Below are positions 32,751-41,935 of a stretch of DNA of 64,000 bases, piece by piece; the first letter of the stretch is position 1; each line of letters begins with the position of its first letter. Location of the stretch: NCBI RefSeq assembly GCF_017745275.1, contig NZ_JAGHZS010000005.1, positions 124,001 to 188,000 of the forward strand. Reading direction: 5' to 3'. A program made the position numbers and the translations under genes. The notes beneath the pieces are model-generated. The model was not told the DNA's origin, searched no databases, and worked only from the letters and a program-made list of their open reading frames with translations. Source of the stretch: Chitinophaga sp. (GTDB lineage: Bacteria; Bacteroidota; Bacteroidia; Chitinophagales; Chitinophagaceae).

Positions 32751-34922
32751 ATGAAGAAAGCTTTTCTATTGCTTTTGACAGGATGGATGACTAGTGGGTT
32801 GTACGTAACAGCACAGCAACGCCAGTATACCATGGCAGAAGCCACCAACGGGCTTCGACAGCAACTGGCGCCGGAACGGCTAAAACTGTTTGAATGGGTG
32901 CCCGGTCAAAATGCTTATAGCCAGGTGGTGATCGCAAATGGTAGCGTAGCCTGGATAAAGAATACCCTCAATGGTAGCACCATTAAAACAGATACTTTAC
33001 TGCGGCTCGCAGATCTTAATCAACAATTATTTGCAACAAAGCCTTTGCGTGGATTACCATCCCTGCACTGGATATCTGCGGACAATGCCTGGTTTAGTGC
33101 AGGCAATGTACTGTATAAAGGCACTTTGCAAAACGGTGCTATGCAATTTTCCCGGTGGTGCGAACTGCCGGAAGCAGCAGAAAATATTACCGTGAATACC
33201 AAAAGCAGCCAGATTGCCTGGACGGTAAAAAATAATCTCTTTATCCGTACCGCAGATGGCGCGGTACAAGCAGTCACCAACGATGCGGATGAAAATATTG
33301 TGAACGGTAAAAGTGTGCACCGTGAAGAATTTGGCATCGACAAAGGCATTTTCTTTTCCCCACAGGGTGACCTGTTAGCGTTTTATCGCATGGATCAGCG
33401 CATGGTAAAGGATTATCCTATCATTGATTGGTCTGTAACCCCCGCGCACAACAACAATATCAAATATCCGATGGCAGGCGGCACTTCTCACGAAGTAACG
33501 CTGGGTGTTTATCAGCCATCTACCCAAAAAACTATTTTCCTGAAAACAGGCGGACCGGCAGATCATTACCTGACTTGCGTTACCTGGTCACCGGATCAGC
33601 AGTATGTATATATCGGCTTGCTGAACCGTGAACAGAATCATTTGTGGCTGAACCAGTACAGTGCCACCACCGGTGATTTGGTAAAAACACTGTTTGAAGA
33701 AACAGACGTGAAATATGTACATCCTACACATCCGCTTACTTTTGTTCCAGGCAAGCCGGATGAATTTATCTGGTTCAGTGAAAGGAGTGGTTACCAGCAT
33801 TTATATCTGTATAATAACCAGGGTAAGCTGTTAAAACAAATTACATCAGGTGATTGGCTGGTAAATGAGTTGGTAGATGTGAAACAAAACGACGTGATTT
33901 TCACCGCTTCGAAAGAAGGGCCGATGGAAAAGCATATTTATATCACCAATTACCGCAAACCAGCGTCCGCCACGCCATTTGTGCGCCTCGACAAAGCAGC
34001 AGGATGGCATGATGCGCAGGTGAGCAGCAATGGTAGTTATGTATTGGATACTTATAGCTCCGGCACTACACCATATGTAGCGAGAATAACCGCTACTTCC
34101 GGTAAATGGGAACAAAACCTGATCACCGCAGCAGATCCGCTGAAAGATTTTCAACGTCCTCAAATCAGACCGGTTACGCTGAAGGCTGATGATGGTACAC
34201 CGTTGTATGGTAAACTGATATTGCCGGTGAATTTTGATTCAACCAAAACCTACCCGGTGGTGGTATACCTGTACAATGGCCCGAATGTACAATTGATTCG
34301 TAACACATATCCATTCAGTGGCAATCTCTGGTATGAGTACATGGCGCAGCATGGCTATGTTATTTTTACGATGGATGGCCGTGGCAGCGATAACCGTGGA
34401 AAGGCTTTTGAACAGGCTACTTTCCGGCAGTTAGGCACTGTAGAAATGAATGATCAGTTACAGGGAGTCGCTTACCTGAAATCACTGCCTTACATCAATC
34501 AAAAGAAGATGGGTGTCCATGGCTGGAGCTTCGGGGGCTTTATGACCACTTCCCTGATGTTGCGCCATCCTGGTGTATTTCAGGCAGCAGTAGCGGGTGG
34601 CCCGGTGATTGACTGGAGCATGTATGAAATTATGTACACGGAGCGCTATATGGATACACCCCAGGAAAATCAAGAGGGTTATGCCAATGCCAATTTGCTG
34701 ACAAAAACTAAAAACCTGCAGGGGCACCTGATGCTGATTCATGGCACCAATGATGATGTAGTGGTATGGCAGCATTCACTTGATTTCATCAGGGCTTGTG
34801 TAGATAATGAAGTGCAGGTTGACTACTTTGTATATCCCGGACATTTACATAATGTATTGGGAAAAGACAGGGTACATCTGATGCAGAAAATCACTGATTA
34901 TTTTGATGCACATTTGAAATAG
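32751..34922 (+). CDS. S9 family dipeptidyl peptidase (DPP IV-like)
   Basis: 723 residues with a signal peptide (MKKAFLLLLTGWMTSGLYVTAQ). The DPPIV_N propeller spans about 80-430 (DGKGI-type turn FGIDKGIFFSPQGDLLAFYRMD with the conserved DQRMV). The alpha/beta hydrolase domain covers about 480-723, with Ser593 in GWSFGG, Asp668 in GTNDD and His700 in HLHNVLG as the triad. The signal peptide places it in the periplasm or outer envelope. It would release dipeptides, mainly X-Pro or X-Ala, from peptide N-termini for nutrition. It is transcribed alone, and repeat copy D follows at once. Confidence 0.93.
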   Translation: MKKAFLLLLTGWMTSGLYVTAQQRQYTMAEATNGLRQQLAPERLKLFEWVPGQNAYSQVVIANGSVAWIKNTLNGSTIKTDTLLRLADLNQQLFATKPLRGLPSLHWISADNAWFSAGNVLYKGTLQNGAMQFSRWCELPEAAENITVNTKSSQIAWTVKNNLFIRTADGAVQAVTNDADENIVNGKSVHREEFGIDKGIFFSPQGDLLAFYRMDQRMVKDYPIIDWSVTPAHNNNIKYPMAGGTSHEVTLGVYQPSTQKTIFLKTGGPADHYLTCVTWSPDQQYVYIGLLNREQNHLWLNQYSATTGDLVKTLFEETDVKYVHPTHPLTFVPGKPDEFIWFSERSGYQHLYLYNNQGKLLKQITSGDWLVNELVDVKQNDVIFTASKEGPMEKHIYITNYRKPASATPFVRLDKAAGWHDAQVSSNGSYVLDTYSSGTTPYVARITATSGKWEQNLITAADPLKDFQRPQIRPVTLKADDGTPLYGKLILPVNFDSTKTYPVVVYLYNGPNVQLIRNTYPFSGNLWYEYMAQHGYVIFTMDGRGSDNRGKAFEQATFRQLGTVEMNDQLQGVAYLKSLPYINQKKMGVHGWSFGGFMTTSLMLRHPGVFQAAVAGGPVIDWSMYEIMYTERYMDTPQENQEGYANANLLTKTKNLQGHLMLIHGTNDDVVVWQHSLDFIRACVDNEVQVDYFVYPGHLHNVLGKDRVHLMQKITDYFDAHLK

Positions 34923-35040
34923 CAGAAAGCATAAGGCTTAAAGCAAAAAGCTATTAAGGCGACTGATGGGAGGGAGTATTGAAATTACTCATTCATTCTT
35001 GTCAGTCGCCTTAATAGCTTTTTGCTTTAAGCTTTGCATT
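34923..35040. repeat. Heptamer-armed palindromic repeat, copy D
   Basis: Core arms 34936-34966 and 35002-35032 are a perfect 31-bp inverted repeat; outside it the flanks continue as imperfect AAAGCNN units. The inner stem (TTAAGGCGACTGA) differs from all other copies yet is fully paired. The centre has GAGTA/TACTC, as in copy B. It lies after the peptidase gene, facing the lacI gene. Confidence 0.87.
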
Positions 35041-35050
35041 TTAAGCGGGT

Positions 35051-35089
35051 TACGCAAACGCTTGCGCTGATAACGCAAGCGTTTGCGTA
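35051..35089. promoter_or_regulatory. Pair of LacI/PurR-type operator sequences forming a 16-bp inverted repeat
   Basis: TACGCAAACGCTTGCG and its exact complement are separated by 7 bp. Each arm is itself an imperfect palindrome: ACGCAAACGCTTGCGC and ACGCAAGCGTTTGCGT match the known PurR-type consensus ACGCAAACGTTTGCGT at 14 and 15 of 16 positions. It lies 175 bp beyond the lacI stop, with no recognisable gene to control. The rest of the gap (35090-35264) shows only a small GCCACGG/CTGTGGC hairpin near 35218. Confidence 0.55.
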
Positions 35090-35264
35090 CATGAAATGTT
35101 AAAAAAAACGTGTAGAATCGTTGTAGCAATTAATAGAACAGTGAACATTTTTTAGAACAGTGAATTTAGCTTGAAAAGCAGCAGAATAGACAGCGAACAA
35201 TGAAGTCGATAAACCTGTGCCACGGTTACCCGCTGTGGCAGGGTTGTCGATAACCAGCGGTATT

Positions 35265-36290
35265 TTAGCGGTGATGAATCACCAGTTGTGACTCCATAAT
35301 AGTGCGTTGATAATCGTTCAGCGCGTGTTCTCCATTTAAAATAGCTAACAGCATATTGGTAGCCGCCTGTCCCTGTTCGTACGGGAATTGCTCTACAGAA
35401 GCAGCAGGAGGGAATGCTGTATAACCGCTTACCGGTGTATTGGCGTAAGATACAAAAGTTATATCCTTATTTATTTCCAATTTTTGTTTCAGGGCGTATT
35501 GCACGGCGTCCATGGCTACATAGTCATTGAACGTAACGATGGCAGTTACTTTTCTTTTCAGTGACAACAGGTATTTCATGGCGTCTTCGGTGCCAGCGGC
35601 TGTGAGGTCGGCGTTGACAATCAGTTTAGGGTCGTATTTCAGGCGATGCTTGTGTAATGCGCGGCTATAGCCGGCAGCGCGTTCTTTGCTGGCAACCATG
35701 GTTTCTGGTCCATTGATCATGCCGATAACGCGATGACCTTGTTTGAGCAGGAAATCGACTGCCTGTACTGTACCTGATTCGAGGTTACAGGACACGGAGT
35801 GCATATTGGGCAGATCCGGGATGCGGTCAAAAAACACTACCGGAATGCGTGCCTGTTGCAGCATTTCAAAATGTTCGTAGTTGCTGGTATTTTTTCCGAT
35901 AGAAACGATGCAGCCGTCGACCCGGTGCTGTTTCATACTTTGAATGATTTGTTTTTCCCGGGCTTCGTCATCATGCGATTGACCCAGCAATACGGTGTAA
36001 TTGTTACTATAGGCAGTATCTTCAATACCACTGATGGCACTGGCAAAAAAAGCTTCTGACAATTCCGGCAAAAGGATGCCTATGGTGAAGGTTTTACCTT
36101 GCTGGAAATAGATCGCCGTTTGGTTGCGTTCATAATTCAACTCAGCAGCCAGTTCTTTTACCCTTGTTTTGGTTCTCAGCCCAATACTGTGATGATCATG
36201 TAACGCCCTGGAAACCGTAGATACAGAGATATTCAGCCTTTTTGCAATTTCCTTTATTGTTGGTTGACCCGAAGAAACCACCTTTCTCAT
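35265..36290 (-). CDS. LacI-family transcriptional regulator
   Basis: 341 residues from ATG 36290 (the longer frame would need a TTG start). The DNA-binding domain is at the N-terminus: TIKEIAKRLNISVSTVSRALHDHHSIGLRTKTRVKELAAELNY (about 10-52), including the hinge. The periplasmic-binding-protein-like sensor domain follows (FTIGILLPELSEAFFASAISGIEDTA...). The C-terminus has the core-tightening pattern ASVEQFPYEQGQAATNMLL. The family binds sugars or nucleotides. No metabolic operon adjoins it; the best candidate operators in view are the dyad at 35051-35089. Confidence 0.93.
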   Translation of the reverse strand: MRKVVSSGQPTIKEIAKRLNISVSTVSRALHDHHSIGLRTKTRVKELAAELNYERNQTAIYFQQGKTFTIGILLPELSEAFFASAISGIEDTAYSNNYTVLLGQSHDDEAREKQIIQSMKQHRVDGCIVSIGKNTSNYEHFEMLQQARIPVVFFDRIPDLPNMHSVSCNLESGTVQAVDFLLKQGHRVIGMINGPETMVASKERAAGYSRALHKHRLKYDPKLIVNADLTAAGTEDAMKYLLSLKRKVTAIVTFNDYVAMDAVQYALKQKLEINKDITFVSYANTPVSGYTAFPPAASVEQFPYEQGQAATNMLLAILNGEHALNDYQRTIMESQLVIHHR

Positions 36291-36569
36291 ACATTTCAGC
36301 AATTAATAGAAAACAGATACAGCATGTACTCTGCCGGACAAGTTACTTAGATATTGGAAAACATTAACTTTTTTTTATGAATAAAGCAGGTTAAACAGGC
36401 GTGGCCCGTGTTTTTGCGTTTCCTGAAAATGCTTTTCCCGGCTTCTAATCACTTTATAACGGACTGATGGGTGCTTCGGCCTGTTATTTGCTGTATAGCG
36501 GATACTTCCATTGCATCCCTAATAAATCATATATACTTTTTTGTTAGATTATTTAAATATAACATTTTT

Positions 36570-37430
36570 ATGAAAGTAGTACAATTAGCCTTGCCGGTAG
36601 CTTTAGTAACCATTTTCGCTTCTTGTTCCGCTCCGAGAAAATTAAGGGAGTCACAGGCAAGAAACGCGCAATTGGATAGTTTGTACCGTGCTACCTATGG
36701 TAAGCTGAGAAATTGCGAAGAAGATGCTGCACGCGCAGCCGCTTCGTATAAAGATAAAGTAGCGAATCTGACAGAGCAGCAGGAACAGTTGAAAACCAAC
36801 AACTCCCAGATGCTGGATCATTTGAAAGAACTGTCTGTTATCTCCAGTTCCCAGGCAGAAAGTATTAAAAAATCACTGGATAATATTGGTGCGAAAGACG
36901 CTTACATCAAGGATCTGCAATCTGCCATCGCTCGTAAGGACTCCCTGAATATGCAGCTGGTGATGAACCTGAAAGGTGCTATTGGTAATATGGATGATAA
37001 AGACATCAACATTAAGGTAGATAAAGGTGTGGTGTATATTGATATCTCCGATAAACTGCTGTTTAAAAGCGGTAGTTATGATATCAATGAAAGAGCAAAA
37101 GAAGTACTTGGTAAAGTTGCCAAGGTACTGATTGCACAACCGGATATTGAATTTATGGTAGAAGGTCATACAGATAATGTGCCTTACCGCCCGAACGTAT
37201 TACTGGACAACTGGGATCTGAGTGTAAAGAGAGCGACTTCTGTAGTACGTATCCTGCAAAATCAGTATAACATTCCACCGGCACGTATGACAGCTGCTGG
37301 TAGAGGAGAGTACCTGCCGATAGCCTCTAATGATACACCAGAAGGCAAAGCAGCGAATCGCAGAACCAGGATCGTGATATTGCCACAACTGGATCAGTTC
37401 TTCAAGTTACTGGAGAAACCGGCAAACTGA
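36570..37430 (+). CDS. OmpA-family peptidoglycan-binding lipoprotein
   Basis: ATG 36570 gives a lipoprotein signal (MKVVQLALPVALVTIFASC, lipid Cys19); the longer frame has no signal. 286 residues. A coiled coil runs about 30-125 (heptads such as RESQARNAQLDSLYRATYGKL and EQQEQLKTNNSQMLDHL). The OmpA domain is about 150-270: SDKLLFKSGSYDINERAKEVL, VEGHTDNVPY, NWDLSVKRATSVV and NRRTRIVI contain the Asp and Arg that bind diaminopimelate. It anchors the outer membrane to the wall, possibly as a spacer. Transcribed alone; repeat copy E starts 8 bp after the stop. Confidence 0.92.
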   Translation: MKVVQLALPVALVTIFASCSAPRKLRESQARNAQLDSLYRATYGKLRNCEEDAARAAASYKDKVANLTEQQEQLKTNNSQMLDHLKELSVISSSQAESIKKSLDNIGAKDAYIKDLQSAIARKDSLNMQLVMNLKGAIGNMDDKDINIKVDKGVVYIDISDKLLFKSGSYDINERAKEVLGKVAKVLIAQPDIEFMVEGHTDNVPYRPNVLLDNWDLSVKRATSVVRILQNQYNIPPARMTAAGRGEYLPIASNDTPEGKAANRRTRIVILPQLDQFFKLLEKPAN

Positions 37431-37437
37431 TTATAGA

Positions 37438-37568
37438 GCAGAAAGCATAAAGCAGAAAGCAAAAAGCAAAAAGCTATTGTAGCGAGTAATAGGAGCGGAT
37501 ATTTAAGTATTCATTCGCTCTTTTCACTCGCTACAATAGCTTTTTGCTTTCAGCTTTATGCTTTCTGC
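37438..37568. repeat. Heptamer-armed palindromic repeat, copy E
   Basis: Left 37438-37487 and right 37526-37568 pair throughout, except for one A-A mismatch and one extra 7-bp unit (AAAAAGC) in the left arm. The inner stem TTGTAGCGAGT is like that of copy A but longer. GAGCG/CGCTC continues the hairpin towards the centre. It lies between two plus-strand genes. Confidence 0.87.
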
Positions 37569-37576
37569 TATCTTTG
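37544..37576 (+). promoter_or_regulatory. Promoter of the DsbA-like gene, with its -33 element inside repeat E
   Basis: TATCTTTG at 37569-37576 is a perfect -7 box that directly abuts the repeat. The TTG at 37544-37546, within the repeat's GCTTTTTGCTTT unit, lies 22 bp upstream, in the -33 range. Confidence 0.45.
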
Positions 37577-37596
37577 CCACGCGTAAATTCTTAAGT

Positions 37597-38514
37597 ATGA
37601 AAGAACCTATATTTTGTGATCCGGTGAGCGGTGTTTGTGAGATTCCGGGTCTGGCTATTACAGATGCCACTGCTACAAATGGCTTACAATCGGCCGATAA
37701 ACCATTAAAACTGATTTATTTTACGGATCCCATCTGTTCCACCTGTTGGGGCATTGAACCGCAATGGCGCCGTTTAAAGCTCGAATATGGGCATGTGCTG
37801 GATATCAGTTATCATATGGGCGGATTGCTACCCGGCTGGGATGTTTATAATTCCGGAGGGATCAGCGGGCCTTCAGACGTGGCGCATCACTGGGATGAAG
37901 TAAGCCTGCATTACCAGATGCCTATTGACGGGAACGTGTGGCTGGAAGATCCCTTGCCATCTTCTTATCCGCCGTCTATCTGGTTTAAGGCGGCGCAGCT
38001 GCAGGATAAGCATCGTGCTGTGATCTTTTTACGACGTATGCGGGAATTGTTGTTTATGGAAAAGCAAAATATCTGCAAGCCGGAACCGGTATTAAAAGCA
38101 GCTGCTTTTGCAGGGCTGGATATACTGCAGTTACAGCAGGATTTTGACCGGCAGGGGAAGGCATTGTTTGATGCGGATCTGGCATTGGGTAAGCAGCTGG
38201 GTGTGCGTGGATTCCCGTCTATCTTTTTTATTGATCAAAGCGGCCGTTCAGAGTTGGTATATGGCGCCAAGCCTTACCAGGTATTTACGACCGCCCTGCA
38301 TAAATTATTACCAGCCGCAACTGCCCGGACCTATGCCAAAGACCTGGAGTTGTTCACCTACTTTCCTACGTTGACCACCAAGGAGTATGCGATATTAAAT
38401 GATCTTTCTTTTGACGCTGCGGAGGCGCAGTTGAAGGGTTACCAGGAGGGAAATAAAGTGTGGGTGAATACTATTGCGAACGGGCAGCTCTGGGGGCTGA
38501 CTGGTACTCTATAA
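37597..38514 (+). CDS. DsbA-family thioredoxin-fold protein (FrnE/YjbH-like)
   Basis: 305 residues from ATG 37597; an upstream in-frame start at 37558 lies in the repeat and before the promoter. The thioredoxin fold has the C-x-x-C motif in YFTDPICSTCWGIEP (about 40-54), followed by a long helical insertion and GVRGFPSIFFIDQSG with the cis-Pro (about 193-207). No signal peptide, so cytoplasmic. This is the layout of DsbA-like proteins of the FrnE and YjbH/SpxH type; YjbH is a ClpXP adaptor for Spx in Firmicutes, but such a role here is not supported. The 3' end overlaps the convergent receptor gene by 6 bp. Confidence 0.85.
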   Translation: MKEPIFCDPVSGVCEIPGLAITDATATNGLQSADKPLKLIYFTDPICSTCWGIEPQWRRLKLEYGHVLDISYHMGGLLPGWDVYNSGGISGPSDVAHHWDEVSLHYQMPIDGNVWLEDPLPSSYPPSIWFKAAQLQDKHRAVIFLRRMRELLFMEKQNICKPEPVLKAAAFAGLDILQLQQDFDRQGKALFDADLALGKQLGVRGFPSIFFIDQSGRSELVYGAKPYQVFTTALHKLLPAATARTYAKDLELFTYFPTLTTKEYAILNDLSFDAAEAQLKGYQEGNKVWVNTIANGQLWGLTGTL

Positions 38515-41217
38515 AGTACGGGGACCAGGCGCTGCAGCCGCTTTTTTCTTACCAAAAAACCAGGTAGCACTGAGCAAGCCATAGCGGGACAGTACGGTAT
38601 TGCGTTGTTGTTCTATGTAATACAGTGTTTGCAAGGTAAGCAGCGCCTGATTTTCCCGGAACAGATCATACACGTATATCTTTACCAGTAGACTTTTATC
38701 TGGTAAAAACGTTTTGGAAATCCAGGTGTTTACAACCACATATTGCTGCCGTTGATTGGTATTGTTGTAATAAGTAACCGACGCGCCGTAGTTGAAATTA
38801 AGCGGCAGAAAGAGATTGGCGGATGTTGACAGGCTATAATTGGTGTAGTCATAATACCGGTTGTCCTGGATAGAGTAGGAATTACCCATATACTGTACAT
38901 TAAATGCACCTTCTATTTCCAGCAATTTCTTATAGGTCCAGGATCCGTTTAATGATTGCAGCGAGGTAAAAGTGGATGTGGTGTTTCTGACTTCATTGAC
39001 AAAAGAGATGGCGTGTCCGAAGCGGTTTGCGATAAAGTAATTCAATGTGAGGCCCGATTTACTGAAGCGTTTGCCCAGTGCGATGCTATGCGTGATGTCA
39101 TAATTACCGTTTGTATTGACCAGCATGCTGATTTGTTTACCGCTGGAGTCAGAGGATATGGAGGCGGTGGTTTCATTTTCGGGGAGGTTGAATCCTATAT
39201 CGGTGTTAAATGTGAGGCCGTCTACACTAAACGACTGGTAGCTGATATTACCTGAATTGTTGATGGTTGGTTTCAGATCCGGGTTGCCAAGTTGAATGTA
39301 CAGCGGGTTTTGGATGGAGATGACCGGTAGCATGGAAGTGCCTGTATTAGGGATCCTGGTATCCCTGGAGGCAAATAAATTTAGTGATTTATAGTTATTG
39401 ATTTTGTACGTCATAGAAATGTTGGGTGCGAAGTAATTGATTCGCTGGCGGTATTCTTTCCCTTCTGTATAATTATTGCTGACAGAACTGGTGGTATTAT
39501 ATGCCAGTTGCAATTGCCCCTGTAATTTGTTTTTGTTGACAACAATGCCGGTACTGAATATGTGAATAGTGTACCTGTTCCGGAAGTCGTAGGTCAATGG
39601 TTTATTTAAGATGTCATAGCCTCTTTTGATGTTATCAAAATCAAATGCCTGTTGATTACTTTCGGTCACGGCATTGCTGTATTTGTAACCGGCGCTCAGG
39701 AAAATACCGTTACTGATCGGATATTGATATCCTGCTCCCAGGTTGATTTTCCGGACATTTAATCTGTTAGATAGTTTCTGATCGATGGTGTCTGCCCGGT
39801 TGGTTGCCTGCAGTGAATTAAGGCTGTAGTTATTTTGATTGTTGCGTGTATTATTTTGTTCTATGTTCATGTTAAAGTTGGCACTACCCAGTTCTTTACT
39901 GAAGGTGTGAATAAAGCTACCTCCGGTATTAAAGGAATTTCTTTTCCGGGTTTCCTTGTTGAAGATATTTCCAAAATTGATGGTATCATTATTTTTTCCT
40001 CCCAGTGAAGTATAGTTATTATTACTGTTGATGTCATTTCTTCCAAGGTCACCCATAAAATCCATGGTGATGATATTGTTGTCATTTGGTTGCGATACCA
40101 CGTTGCCATAAAGTACATTAAAACTGCTATTGCTGGTGCTCCGGGTGCTGTTGTTGTAGCGGAAATTGCTGTCTGGTAGTATGTTGTCACGTTGCAGCAG
40201 CTGGTTGTTACGCATATCAAAGTCGTTATGCCAGTAGTTTGCCGTCAGTTTTGTTTTTTTGGTGAGGTCAATAGAGATGTTTCCCCGGGCATTGGTTTTG
40301 GTCATTATTCCTCCAAAATTGTCCAATTGGTTCTGGTTTTCGTCGGTGGAGGAGGGGGCGGTAGAAGTGTTGATATTATTGTGGATGACATTGGTAATGA
40401 TCTGTTTATTATCGCGGAACATGTTGGCGGCACCGGCTATATTGTAATGATCGTCTGAGCCGTATCCTGCACCTATGGATCCGTTGATCCCTTTCTTTAA
40501 TTCTTTTTTGATGGTGATGTTAATGACTTTTTCGTTTTTTCCGCCTTCCTGCAAACCATCTAGTCCTTTTTTATCAGCTATTTGTATTTTATCCACCAGG
40601 TTAGCCTGCAGTAATTGCGAAATTTTTTGAGGATCGCCGGAGGAGTTGGCAGCGGTTTGAAATACGGCTCTGCCGTCTATGTACAGCTCGTGGATTTGCT
40701 TGCCCATATAGAAAAATTTTCCGTTGGCATCTACTGTAAGGCCGGGGATCTTTTGCAACAGGTTTTTCATGGAAGCATTTTCTGCGGTTTGGAAATCACC
40801 CGCGGAAAACTCAATGGTATCTTTACGGATGGTGAAGATAGGTTTGTTGAGTTTAATGCTGATGCCTGCCAGGGTGATGGCGTTTCTTGTCAACCCTGTT
40901 TGTTGTAACGAGAGGGTATGTACTTTCACTTTTTCAGTGAAGGATAATGGAATGGTAGCAGCCGTATATCCCATATAGCTGATGGTGAGCATGAAGTTTC
41001 CGGCAGGTACATTCTTTATTTCGAAGTTACCGGCTTTATCCGATTGACTCTGTCCTTTCAAAATCGATTTTTCGGCTGTAAATAGTAGTACAGTTGCTCC
41101 TTCCAATGGTTTTCTAGTATCTTTATCATATGCCAGTCCTTTGACTTCTCTCTGCGCAAATAAAGCCAGATGAATGCTACCTAATAAGATGGTTAACGTT
41201 AAAGCGAATTTTACCAT
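38509..41217 (-). CDS. Outer-membrane beta-barrel protein of the TonB-dependent receptor type
   Basis: 902 residues. A signal peptide (MVKFALTLTILLGSIHLALFAQ) is followed by a carboxypeptidase-regulatory-like beta-sandwich (about 24-105, VKGLAYDKDTRKPLEGATVLLF). Then come a plug-like domain (about 130-235, SMKNLLQKIPGLTVDANG, with QEGGKNEKVINITIKKELKKG) and a barrel to the end. The barrel is Asn/Ser-rich with many short strands and matches the 'outer membrane beta-barrel family' receptors rather than SusC. No SusD-like gene adjoins it, so siderophore, peptide or other small-ligand uptake is possible; the substrate is unknown. Its 3' end overlaps the DsbA-like gene by 6 bp. Confidence 0.9.
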   Translation of the reverse strand: MVKFALTLTILLGSIHLALFAQREVKGLAYDKDTRKPLEGATVLLFTAEKSILKGQSQSDKAGNFEIKNVPAGNFMLTISYMGYTAATIPLSFTEKVKVHTLSLQQTGLTRNAITLAGISIKLNKPIFTIRKDTIEFSAGDFQTAENASMKNLLQKIPGLTVDANGKFFYMGKQIHELYIDGRAVFQTAANSSGDPQKISQLLQANLVDKIQIADKKGLDGLQEGGKNEKVINITIKKELKKGINGSIGAGYGSDDHYNIAGAANMFRDNKQIITNVIHNNINTSTAPSSTDENQNQLDNFGGIMTKTNARGNISIDLTKKTKLTANYWHNDFDMRNNQLLQRDNILPDSNFRYNNSTRSTSNSSFNVLYGNVVSQPNDNNIITMDFMGDLGRNDINSNNNYTSLGGKNNDTINFGNIFNKETRKRNSFNTGGSFIHTFSKELGSANFNMNIEQNNTRNNQNNYSLNSLQATNRADTIDQKLSNRLNVRKINLGAGYQYPISNGIFLSAGYKYSNAVTESNQQAFDFDNIKRGYDILNKPLTYDFRNRYTIHIFSTGIVVNKNKLQGQLQLAYNTTSSVSNNYTEGKEYRQRINYFAPNISMTYKINNYKSLNLFASRDTRIPNTGTSMLPVISIQNPLYIQLGNPDLKPTINNSGNISYQSFSVDGLTFNTDIGFNLPENETTASISSDSSGKQISMLVNTNGNYDITHSIALGKRFSKSGLTLNYFIANRFGHAISFVNEVRNTTSTFTSLQSLNGSWTYKKLLEIEGAFNVQYMGNSYSIQDNRYYDYTNYSLSTSANLFLPLNFNYGASVTYYNNTNQRQQYVVVNTWISKTFLPDKSLLVKIYVYDLFRENQALLTLQTLYYIEQQRNTVLSRYGLLSATWFFGKKKAAAAPGPRTL

Positions 41218-41377
41218 TGCATGGATTTGGTTGAGTATATAATTTTATGCAATGATAATCCCTGCCGGAAGGAGATTTGTAAATCAAAACAGAAGGTTAT
41301 CAGAATGGTGAAAAAGCGATTAAAATGAATTTAGATTAACATCTCGTTAGCAACTTTGACCGATATTGATTGTTAAA

Positions 41378-41395
41378 GCGTTAATTTGTTAACGC
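41378..41395. promoter_or_regulatory. Dyad GCGTTAA-TTTG-TTAACGC between receptor and DinB genes
   Basis: A 7-bp perfect inverted repeat with a 4-bp spacer lies 60 bp before the DinB gene and 160 bp before the divergent receptor gene. Its size fits a dimeric regulator site. No other signal was found in this 238-bp gap. Confidence 0.3.
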
Positions 41396-41455
41396 ATCTC
41401 ACTTTCAGGAAGCATAATAAAGGCGCCTGATATTATCAAGATCAAAACACATCTT

Positions 41456-41929
41456 ATGAATACGCCTACTTTGGTAAAATCTTTAAAGGACATGTTGCTG
41501 AAAGCAAATGCGCACGTCACATTTGCAGATGCGGTGAAATCATTGCCAGCGGAATTAAGAGGAGAAGTACCTCCACGTATGCCCTATAGTATCTGGCAGT
41601 TGGTAGAGCATATCCGCATTACGCAGTACGATATCCTTGATTTTTCGAGGAACCCGGAATATAAGGAAATAGAATGGCCAAAGGCTTATTGGCCGGAAGC
41701 CGTGGCGCCGGCCAATGATGCGGAGTGGAAGCATAGCATCAGCCAGGTAGAGAAAGATCTCCACGCATTTATCGGGTTGCTGGAAGCGCCGGGGGCGGAT
41801 ATATTTAGCCCGTTTCCCTGGGGAAACGGGCAGCATTTGTTCAGAGAAGCAATTTTATTATTGGATCATACCAGTTATCACACGGGTGAAATTGTAGCCG
41901 TACGCCGTATGTTAGGCGCATGGCACTAG
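41456..41929 (+). CDS. DinB-family protein
   Basis: 157 residues forming the four-helix DinB bundle. The three metal-binding histidines are at His52 (LVEHIRITQYDI) and His138/His142 (LLDHTSYHTGEIV). Members of this fold include thiol S-transferases and the N-terminal domain of EgtB. It is convergent with egtD, 6 bp between stops, and so is not in the ergothioneine unit, though the thiol-transferase link is worth noting. No signal peptide. The substrate is unknown. Confidence 0.85.
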   Translation: MNTPTLVKSLKDMLLKANAHVTFADAVKSLPAELRGEVPPRMPYSIWQLVEHIRITQYDILDFSRNPEYKEIEWPKAYWPEAVAPANDAEWKHSISQVEKDLHAFIGLLEAPGADIFSPFPWGNGQHLFREAILLLDHTSYHTGEIVAVRRMLGAWH

Positions 41930-41935
41930 CCTGCT

